Origin: Blattabacteriaceae bacterium
GTDB lineage: Bacteria > Bacteroidota > Bacteroidia > Flavobacteriales > Blattabacteriaceae
Reading direction: 5' to 3'
DNA: 33,723 bases
Assembly: GCA_036390115.1 (NCBI GenBank)
Contig: DASWCM010000005.1
Location: 1 to 33,723 of the forward strand
Shown here piece after piece: positions 5,964 through 12,267 of this stretch (position 1 is the stretch's first letter; every line of letters starts with the position of its first letter). Below the pieces are notes generated by a model that searched no databases, was not told where the DNA came from, and saw only the letters and a list, made by a program, of their open reading frames with translations. The translations under genes were made by a program, and so were the position numbers.

Positions 5964-7407
5964 TTATAACGGGCTAACTATTATTCTATCAGGCTCGAAT
6001 AGATTTGAGAAAAGACAACTTTTACAAGGCTCCGGCGCATACTTTTTTAATACTGAATGTTTGATGCCAGAAACAAACATTTATTGTTGCGATGTAAGAT
6101 TAATTGATGATAAAAGAAAACTTTTACCTAAGACTAAAATTGTTTTTTTATTAGGACAAAGAGCTTTTCATATATATACAGGTAGAGTTGAAACATTAGA
6201 TGAGGCGCGCGGAAGTCCATATATTATAAATGGAATACCATGTATTTCAAGTTTTTCCTATCAAGATGCAATCGATCCACAAAATTTTGAAGCAAAATTT
6301 AATAAAGAAGAAATTGAAGATGAATATGAAGAAGAACGAGATTCCTATATTGGAGAAAAATCAAGAAATAAAACTTCCCGTGAAAATTATCGTTTCTGGC
6401 TTAAAGCAGACACAAAAAAAGTATTGCGTATCCTCGAAAATAACGGGAATATTCCATTACCTTCTTTCAGTCCAGAGTATCACATTTACCCTCCAAGTAA
6501 AACAATTATTGAAACCTTGGAAAAAGAAAAAGGGCAAGATTTATATATCGACATAGAAACAGATATTGAAAGTCTAGACATTAGATGTTTTGCTTTTAAC
6601 TTTGGGAATTCAAATAATATATACGTTGTTCCAGTTCTAGATATAGAATATAAACCAGCTTATGAAGAAATTCCTCAAATTTTTAGAGCTTTATATATGG
6701 CCTTCTATGGTAACACTGTTATTGCTCATAACGGTGCTGTGTTCGATTTCTTTATTTTTGCCTATAAATATAAAATATCTATTGGCAAAAATTGCTTTGA
6801 TACTCTTATTTCTAATCACCGTATCTTCCCTACTGTTGAAAAATCGCTAGGACATTGTATAAGTTATTGGTTATATCTTCCATATCATAAATCAGAAGCT
6901 GCTCATGGTTATAATAATTTAAGTCAAGCAGAGCAACTATGGAAATATTGTAGTAAAGATGTTTACACAATGAGACTAGTCAAAGAAGCCCAGCTTAAAT
7001 ACGCAAGTAATGATCCTGGTCTTCTATCTAGTATAGATCAAGCTATGAAGTCTATTAGACCATATCTTATAATGTCCTTACTTGGAATGAAATTTAATGA
7101 AGAAAAGCGCCAGCAATGGATAAATGAGTCTGATAGACTTATGATGCAATATATGAGGATTATAAGTATTTTAACAGGACCAAAGGTAGAAATGTTAATA
7201 AGCAATAAAAAATGCACTAAATATTTTCATGATCTTCTTGGTTATCCAATTGTTAAAAGAACAAAAACAGGAGCAAGTAGTTTAAGTGCAGATGCGCTAT
7301 TGAAATTAAAACTTAGACATGAGAATCCAGTAATAGACTTCCTTATTAAATATAGAGAAAAACAAAAAGAGACAGGAACGCTTAATTGGAAAACATGGAT
7401 ACAATAA
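5938..7407 (+). CDS. DNA polymerase family A, N-terminal half: UDG-like domain plus 3'-5' exonuclease
   Basis: A 489-residue first half of a split family A polymerase. Residues about 10-110 look like a degenerate uracil-DNA-glycosylase-type fold ('KIVFLLGQRAFHIYTG...ARG'), as found at the N-terminus of some phage polymerases. The DnaQ-like exonuclease follows with its three motifs intact: Exo I D205-I-E207 ('DIETD'), Exo II N265/D270 ('AHNGAVFDFF'), Exo III Y337/D341 ('YCSKDVY'). The C-terminal 130 residues are thumb-like and end '...YREKQKETGTLNWKTWIQ', corresponding to the stretch just before the palm. The stop at 7405-7407 truncates the protein there; palm and fingers are encoded from 8545. 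The start is GTG at 5938, overlapping the previous gene; no upstream ATG is in frame. Confidence 0.8.
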   Translation: MLSQPPKFDYNGLTIILSGSNRFEKRQLLQGSGAYFFNTECLMPETNIYCCDVRLIDDKRKLLPKTKIVFLLGQRAFHIYTGRVETLDEARGSPYIINGIPCISSFSYQDAIDPQNFEAKFNKEEIEDEYEEERDSYIGEKSRNKTSRENYRFWLKADTKKVLRILENNGNIPLPSFSPEYHIYPPSKTIIETLEKEKGQDLYIDIETDIESLDIRCFAFNFGNSNNIYVVPVLDIEYKPAYEEIPQIFRALYMAFYGNTVIAHNGAVFDFFIFAYKYKISIGKNCFDTLISNHRIFPTVEKSLGHCISYWLYLPYHKSEAAHGYNNLSQAEQLWKYCSKDVYTMRLVKEAQLKYASNDPGLLSSIDQAMKSIRPYLIMSLLGMKFNEEKRQQWINESDRLMMQYMRIISILTGPKVEMLISNKKCTKYFHDLLGYPIVKRTKTGASSLSADALLKLKLRHENPVIDFLIKYREKQKETGTLNWKTWIQ

Positions 7408-7410
7408 ATT

Positions 7411-7623
7411 ATGACAATTACAGAATTAGAAACATTTAAAAATCTTGCCCCATTTAAACCATTTAAAATAAATACAGTAGACGGAAAATCAACTCAAATT
7501 TTTCATCCAGATTTTATTTATTTTATTCCGCCTATAAATAGAGTTATAATCTTAAATCAAGAATTACAACTAATTAAATTTATAGATATAAGTTACATAA
7601 CATCAATAGAACAACAAGTATGA
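7411..7623 (+). CDS. small paralogue family protein, copy 3 (70 aa)
   Basis: A 70-residue protein with the clearest family consensus: 'LAPFKPFKINTVDGKSTQIF' then 'HPDFIYFIPP' and a C-terminal 'YITSIEQ'. It is paralogous to the genes at 1184 and 4228. It begins three bases after the stop of the first polymerase half and is the first of six small genes that separate the two halves. Function unknown; the ending matches copy 1 ('HITSLEKS'). Confidence 0.65.
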   Translation: MTITELETFKNLAPFKPFKINTVDGKSTQIFHPDFIYFIPPINRVIILNQELQLIKFIDISYITSIEQQV

Positions 7624-7844
7624 CTGATAAACAAATAAAACTAGCAGCAGATATTTATAATTTAGAGCGCCAGAAAGAAATTATAGATTCTGAGCTTAAA
7701 CCAAAACGTGAGGAACTTCTTAATAGTATAAAAGAATATGGAACCTATGAATGTGGGGATCATATAGTAATAAAAAAACATATAGAAGAAACTCATGTAA
7801 AAGCTTTTGACAGAAGACCATACGACACTTTACAAATAAAATGA
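7620..7844 (+). CDS. hypothetical coiled-coil protein (74 aa)
   Basis: A 74-residue protein with a long charged N-terminal helix ('MTDKQIKLAADIYNLERQKE' onward, residues 1-40), then a short beta hairpin ('GTYECGDHIVIKKHIEETHV'). This helix-hairpin layout is common among small phage proteins of unknown role. ATGA overlaps join it to both neighbours within the polymerase-splitting cluster. Confidence 0.55.
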   Translation: MTDKQIKLAADIYNLERQKEIIDSELKPKREELLNSIKEYGTYECGDHIVIKKHIEETHVKAFDRRPYDTLQIK

Positions 7845-8062
7845 TAATAGTTGAAAATATTACTTTTAAAAATGAGAAAAAGTATATACAAGTTCGTATA
7901 CATACTGCTTGCTGTAAAAGCACTTTTATGGTAGAAGACCAAGGTAAAGATAAATTATGGAATCCAATAACAGAAGAATATATTCTCTGGGGAATGGTTA
8001 ATTCCATTAGATTAGCAGAAGATACATACAATGAGCGAATACTTAAAACCAATAAAATGTAA
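7841..8062 (+). CDS. hypothetical protein (73 aa)
   Basis: A 73-residue product, beta-rich at the N-terminus ('MIIVENITFKNEKKYIQVRI'), with adjacent cysteines ('TACCKS') and a helical C-terminus. It starts at an ATGA overlap and shares its last 32 bases with the zinc-finger gene in another frame. No recognised family. Confidence 0.5.
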   Translation: MIIVENITFKNEKKYIQVRIHTACCKSTFMVEDQGKDKLWNPITEEYILWGMVNSIRLAEDTYNERILKTNKM

Positions 8063-8243
8063 TAGATGTAAAAGTGAACTTAGTAATTTATTTAAATTTA
8101 TAGATAAAACTATAAAAGAAGAAAAAATAATTTATCTATGTGATGATTGTGTTAAATACTATTTTACAAAATTATTAATAGATCGAAGAATTTTTAATAA
8201 AGTATGGAATCTTATAAATGAAAATAGTAAAAAAACAATTTGA
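8031..8243 (+). CDS. small zinc-finger-like protein (70 aa)
   Basis: A 70-residue protein with two CxxC knuckles, C10/C13 ('KCNRCKSE') and C37/C40 ('LCDDCVKYY'), 23 residues apart. The spacing fits a treble-clef or zinc-ribbon fold that would bind one zinc ion. The C-terminal part is a basic helix. A DNA- or RNA-binding role is plausible but inferred. It lies inside the six-gene cluster between the polymerase halves and overlaps both neighbours by 26-32 bases. Confidence 0.6.
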   Translation: MSEYLKPIKCNRCKSELSNLFKFIDKTIKEEKIIYLCDDCVKYYFTKLLIDRRIFNKVWNLINENSKKTI

Positions 8244-8397
8244 GTCTTTATATCTTTTTTATGAGTGTAAATTAGGCGTAGAATCTATAACACAAGCTTT
8301 ATCAAATCTAAAATATTTTACAGGTAAAAACAAAGAACTTCTAGATAAAATAAATGAAGCACATAAAATATTAAAAGAAATAGAATTTGAAAAATGA
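8218..8397 (+). CDS. hypothetical helical protein (59 aa)
   Basis: ATG at 8218 lies inside the zinc-finger gene, and the frame runs to TGA at 8395-8397, overlapping the next ATG (ATGA). The 59-residue product is basic and helical ('MKIVKKQFESLYLFYECKLG' ... 'LLDKINEAHKILKEIEFEK'). Coupled start and stop support it as a real gene. Function unknown. Confidence 0.5.
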   Translation: MKIVKKQFESLYLFYECKLGVESITQALSNLKYFTGKNKELLDKINEAHKILKEIEFEK

Positions 8398-8555
8398 AAC
8401 AATTAATAGGTATTGAATATATAGAACCAGATAAAGTTAATATCATAATTACAGAAGGTGGTATTAAAATAAGCATAGAGGGTAGATGTGTATTTTCTAT
8501 AATAAAAGCTAAGGAATTTTCTATTAGCGATACAAGAATAAAAAATGCACAATAA
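8394..8555 (+). CDS. hypothetical protein (53 aa)
   Basis: ATG at 8394 (ATGA overlap) to TAA at 8553-8555. The 53-residue product is rich in beta-forming residues ('YIEPDKVNIIITEGGIKISI'). Its last eleven bases overlap the ATG of the second polymerase half at 8545, so translation of the palm/fingers subunit may be coupled to this gene. No family recognised. Confidence 0.5.
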   Translation: MKQLIGIEYIEPDKVNIIITEGGIKISIEGRCVFSIIKAKEFSISDTRIKNAQ

Positions 8556-9597
8556 ACTAGATAAACCTAGGGATACAAGTCATTGGATTGTAAGTGCGAC
8601 TAATACATTTAGATTAGGAAGTAGAAAGATACTTTCCTCTTTACATGATACAAAATGGATCAATTTCGGTGGCAATAGGCAAAATATAGAAGGAGGTATG
8701 AGAATAATTTGGGAAGCTGATAAAGGGTATAAATTAGTATCAAAAGATCAGTCTGGTGCTGAAGCTTTAATAGTAGCTTATTTATGCAGAGATGGAAATT
8801 ATAGATCACTTTTTAAAAATAACATAAAACCTCATACTTTTATAGCACTTTATGTTTTTGCTGAACAATTTAAAAAACACTTTGATGCTGAAAAAATAGA
8901 TTTAGCTATTAATACAGAAATAAAATATTTAAGAAGTCTACCTTTTTGGAAAGAATTAGATAATCTTATTAGAAGTTCTGATCACTGGCCTTCAAAAGAA
9001 AGATATTATTTTATTGGTAAGAAAATTGTTCACGCAAGTTCCTATGGTATGCAAGCATTTAAGTTCTGCCTATCCTTACTAGAGGAATCTGGAGGTTTAA
9101 TTGCACTCTCTAAAAAAGAAGGCGAACAATATCTTATGATGTTTCATAAGCTCTTTCCAGAAATACATTTATGGCATTCTAAAATATATGAGCATATTAG
9201 AAAGTATAAAGAACTAAGAAATCTTTTTGGATTTCCTTTTAAATTTACTGGATTCATAGATGATAATATGATTAGGGAAGCATATGCTTTCATTCCACAA
9301 TCAAGTGTTGGGACAGCAACTAATATAGCAATAACAGAAATACAAGAAATTATAGAAAAAGAAAAACTAGATTACCATATTCTGAATAATGGACATGATA
9401 GTATTTTAGCTGAATGTCCTGATAATGATAAAGATATAGAGTATTGTAGTTTATTATTAAAAAACGGTCTAGAAAGAGAATATATATCACCTACCGATGG
9501 AACTAAATTTAGAATGAAAAGTTCTTTAAAATTAGGTTATAACTGGAGTGATTATCACGAAATAAATAATCCAAATGGTCTTAAAGAAATAGAATAG
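8545..9597 (+). CDS. DNA polymerase family A, C-terminal half: palm and fingers
   Basis: A 350-residue polypeptide containing only the polymerase core. It opens with the 'TNTFRLGS....NRQNIEGGMR' block that corresponds to 'TxTGRLSS..PNLQNIP' of Pol I. Motif A is 'DQSGAEALIVAYL' with D68. Motif B (O-helix) is 'KKIVHASSYG' with K159 and Y167. Motif C is 'GHDSIL' with H284-D285, where the usual following Glu is Ser. The position equal to Phe762 of Klenow (Tyr526 of T7) aligns with H163. Without a thumb or exonuclease this chain should need the product of 5938-7407 to work. It has its own ATG at 8545, inside the previous small gene, so it is translated independently. Confidence 0.85.
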   Translation: MHNKLDKPRDTSHWIVSATNTFRLGSRKILSSLHDTKWINFGGNRQNIEGGMRIIWEADKGYKLVSKDQSGAEALIVAYLCRDGNYRSLFKNNIKPHTFIALYVFAEQFKKHFDAEKIDLAINTEIKYLRSLPFWKELDNLIRSSDHWPSKERYYFIGKKIVHASSYGMQAFKFCLSLLEESGGLIALSKKEGEQYLMMFHKLFPEIHLWHSKIYEHIRKYKELRNLFGFPFKFTGFIDDNMIREAYAFIPQSSVGTATNIAITEIQEIIEKEKLDYHILNNGHDSILAECPDNDKDIEYCSLLLKNGLEREYISPTDGTKFRMKSSLKLGYNWSDYHEINNPNGLKEIE

Positions 9598-9615
9598 TTT
9601 AATATTATCTAATCA

Positions 9616-10863
9616 ATGTTTACATCAAACATGGATAGATGGAGATATTATTGCGAGACTATCATTTCACCAGATAGTTATATAGATTGGGGTTTGTATT
9701 ATACTATAGCAGCAGCTCTTCAGAGAAGAATTTGGCGTGGACAAATTGATGGTAAACCATTATTTCCCAATCCTTATATAATTTTTACTGCTGATCCAGG
9801 TGTTGGAAAAGGGCTTGTAATTACAGAAGTTAATAAACTTTTAAGATATTTTAAACTAGAAAAAGAAAAAGATCAAATAGGAGAAACTAAAACAATAAAT
9901 TTTAATGAACAGCCTAAACATGGGATGGAAAAACCACTTTTATTTCAAGTTGGCGCTGATGCTTCTACTTATGAAGCACTTGTTAGAGAAATATCACGTT
10001 CTGTAAGAGCCTATTTTTATAAAGAAAATGAAACTAAAAAAGCTTATATACATTCTAGTCTTGCTTTTTGTCTAGAAGAAATAAGTTCTCTTTTTAGAAA
10101 ACATACAGAAGATCTTGTTCGCTTTCTTCTTGTAGCTTATGATTGTGGTGATTATAGATATGATACTATATCTAGAGGAAGAGATTTTATAAAAAATTGT
10201 TGCCTTTCTTTAATAGGAGGAACTACTCCAAAATTTCTAAAAAGAGTATTTTCTGATGAATTATTAAATGAAGGTTTTGCAAGTAGATGTATATTTGTCT
10301 TTGAATTATCTAATAGATTTGATAGATTGAAGCCGCCAGAGTTTTCTAAAGAACAAATGGAGGAATATAGTATAATTTTAGAGCATATAAAAAAACTCTC
10401 GCTTCTTTATGGAGAAGTTGTATTTGAACCAGAAGCTGCAGAATATCTTGAATTATGGAATAAAGTAGAAAAGTATAAAAGACCCAATACAAGTCCAAAA
10501 CTAAACTACTATTATGCAAGAAAACCAGTAACTATACAAAAACTAGCAATGGCAATACATTTCTTAGATAATCTAGATATGAAAGTAAATATAGAGGAAT
10601 GCAAAAAAGCAATAGCTCTATTAGACCATACTGAAAGAAGGATGCACATGGCACTATCAAGTGATGTAAAAAATCCTCTCTCTGATCTAACTGATGAAAT
10701 AATTAGTTTTATTCAAAAAACTGGACCACAAACCAAAAAAGAATTACTTGTTATTTTTTGGGGAAGCTTACCAAATGGTAAGCAGAGCTTAGATGAAACC
10801 CTTGAATATTTGTTGATGATAAGAAAACTAAAGTTAGAAAATAGTAAATTCCATATTATATGA
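9616..10863 (+). CDS. DUF3987-type helicase-like ATPase
   Basis: A 415-residue P-loop protein. The Walker A region is 'TADPGVGKG' (K65), with Gly where Ser/Thr is usual; Walker B is 'AFCLEEISSLF' (E154/E155). The downstream 'GGTTPKFLKRVF....NEGFASRCIFVFE' block is typical of the DUF3987 group, which often stands in for a replicative helicase or primase-helicase in phages. A C-terminal small helical domain (about 340-415) resembles a winged helix. It lies 18 bases after the polymerase half and overlaps thyX by four bases, consistent with a replication operon. I see no separate primase in the window. Confidence 0.65.
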   Translation: MFTSNMDRWRYYCETIISPDSYIDWGLYYTIAAALQRRIWRGQIDGKPLFPNPYIIFTADPGVGKGLVITEVNKLLRYFKLEKEKDQIGETKTINFNEQPKHGMEKPLLFQVGADASTYEALVREISRSVRAYFYKENETKKAYIHSSLAFCLEEISSLFRKHTEDLVRFLLVAYDCGDYRYDTISRGRDFIKNCCLSLIGGTTPKFLKRVFSDELLNEGFASRCIFVFELSNRFDRLKPPEFSKEQMEEYSIILEHIKKLSLLYGEVVFEPEAAEYLELWNKVEKYKRPNTSPKLNYYYARKPVTIQKLAMAIHFLDNLDMKVNIEECKKAIALLDHTERRMHMALSSDVKNPLSDLTDEIISFIQKTGPQTKKELLVIFWGSLPNGKQSLDETLEYLLMIRKLKLENSKFHII

Positions 10864-11564
10864 ATAAAGGTTACGAAATAAAAGTATTAGATAAAGGTTA
10901 TGTTCGCTACATAGATCATATGGGTTCCGATGAAAGAATAGTAGAAGCCGCGCGCATATCATATAAAAGTCCCTCTAAAGGTGAAGAAGCTGATAAAAAA
11001 TTATTACATTATCTTATTAAAAATAAACATACATCTCCCCTTGAAATGTGTAAAATTACATTTAACATAAAGATGCCAATTTTTGTAATGAGACAATTTG
11101 TGCGCCATAGAATGCAAAACATAAATGAAATATCAGCTAGGTATACAGAACTACCTGATGAATTTTATATACCAGAAAAATGGAGAAGACAAGATACTAA
11201 AAATAAACAAGGAAGTATTGAAGAAAAAGAATTTAGACCTGAAATAACTTTTGAAGAGTTTAGAGATTATGCTGAAATATGTTTAAATAGAATATATATA
11301 AAAATATATGAATTTTATAAATGTTTAATTAAGGAAGGAATAGCAAAAGAAATGGCTAGAATAATATTACCTGTTGGTATTTATACAGAAATATATTCTA
11401 CATGGGACTTGAATAATCTTTTAAAGTATTTTATTCTAAGAGATGATTTACATGCTCAATGGGAACATCAACAATTTGCTAAAGCTATGAAAGAAATAGT
11501 TAAAGAAATATTTCCTTGGACATTAGAAGCTTATGAATTATTTTTAAATCCTAATAAAATATGA
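10860..11564 (+). CDS. thyX: flavin-dependent thymidylate synthase ThyX
   Basis: A 234-residue enzyme that methylates dUMP to dTMP using methylenetetrahydrofolate, FAD and NADPH. The diagnostic ThyX motif RHRx7S is present at R82-H83-R84...S92 ('VRHRMQNINEISARY'). The N-terminal 'ARISYKS' and C-terminal 'RDDLHAQWEHQQFAKAM' (FAD/dUMP-binding 'AQ.E') blocks also match. Length is normal for the family. It overlaps the upstream ATPase and the downstream gene by ATGA. In phages it supports the high demand for dTTP, fitting an AT-rich genome. Confidence 0.95.
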   Translation: MNKGYEIKVLDKGYVRYIDHMGSDERIVEAARISYKSPSKGEEADKKLLHYLIKNKHTSPLEMCKITFNIKMPIFVMRQFVRHRMQNINEISARYTELPDEFYIPEKWRRQDTKNKQGSIEEKEFRPEITFEEFRDYAEICLNRIYIKIYEFYKCLIKEGIAKEMARIILPVGIYTEIYSTWDLNNLLKYFILRDDLHAQWEHQQFAKAMKEIVKEIFPWTLEAYELFLNPNKI

Positions 11565-12061
11565 TTATGAGTATACAAATATTAGCACCAATTAGATCTG
11601 ATAATATTCTAGAATTACAAGAGTGGGTTAGATTCTATGATATTAATGGAAAATATCCAGCAAATATTCTTGAAAGATTTGCAATAGGAATATATCAAAT
11701 TAAAGATGGAATGGAATGGAAAGATACTTTAAATAAAAATGAATCTTGGTGTGCTGCTTTCATTCATTTTTTAACTGTAGCAGAGAAATTAAACTTACCA
11801 ATAGAAGATAAAATAAGTTTAAGTCTTCCAGCTTTTGGAGCAATTTTAAATGAAAATTTACTTTTAAATTTATCTAGAGCACAGCAGGATATATTCTATA
11901 AATATAATTCTGGAAAAACACAAAGAAGTTCTAGATATAATTCAGAAAGATTGACAATAAACTTAAGTAAAGTATTATCTATCTGTTATTGTAAAGTTCC
12001 AAAAGAAGAGAGACCAGAAGGATTCTATAATGCAAGTTCTATTATGATAGGAAAATTATGA
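11561..12061 (+). CDS. hypothetical all-helical protein (166 aa)
   Basis: A 166-residue protein, helical by composition, starting at an ATGA overlap with thyX (a second Met two codons on is equally possible). Distinct stretches are 'KNESWCAAFIHFLTVAEKL' and 'LLNLSRAQQDIFYKYNSGK' followed by 'RSSRYNSERLTINLSKVL'. The size, the helical character and the position beside thyX made me consider a MazG-like nucleotide pyrophosphohydrolase, but the ExxE...ExxD metal-binding pattern is not evident. Function unknown; a nucleotide-metabolism role is inferred from context only. Confidence 0.55.
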   Translation: MIMSIQILAPIRSDNILELQEWVRFYDINGKYPANILERFAIGIYQIKDGMEWKDTLNKNESWCAAFIHFLTVAEKLNLPIEDKISLSLPAFGAILNENLLLNLSRAQQDIFYKYNSGKTQRSSRYNSERLTINLSKVLSICYCKVPKEERPEGFYNASSIMIGKL

Positions 12062-12267
12062 GAAAAATAATATGTGATATTTGCGGAAATGAATATAAAG
12101 AAGTATTAGAAGAAATTACAGGACAAATTAATTTACATAGAAAAAATGGAGAAATACTATCTATTGGAATTGTAGAAATAAAATTAAATTGTCGTTTTGA
12201 TACAACAAATATTGATATATGTAGAAGCTGCCTTATTAATGGAATTAAAGCTGCTACTTTAGAGTGA
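12058..12267 (+). CDS. small zinc-finger-like protein (69 aa)
   Basis: A 69-residue protein with two CxxC pairs, C6/C9 ('ICDICGNEY') and C55/C58 ('DICRSCLIN'), about 46 residues apart. The middle contains H27 and C45. This looks like a zinc-binding treble clef around a beta insert. It is the last gene of the plus-strand block; its final nine bases overlap the 3' end of the convergent minus-strand giant gene. Confidence 0.6.
   Translation: MRKIICDICGNEYKEVLEEITGQINLHRKNGEILSIGIVEIKLNCRFDTTNIDICRSCLINGIKAATLE

Noticed and set aside
7408-8544. Group I or II intron splitting the polymerase gene
   Set aside because: The gap is filled by tightly overlapping small genes with their own starts, the first half ends with a normal stop, and the second half has its own ATG. 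No homing endonuclease or intron core was seen.
11561-12061. MazG-type nucleotide pyrophosphohydrolase
   Set aside because: Helical content and the thyX neighbour fit, but the metal-binding ExxE...ExxD pattern is not visible.
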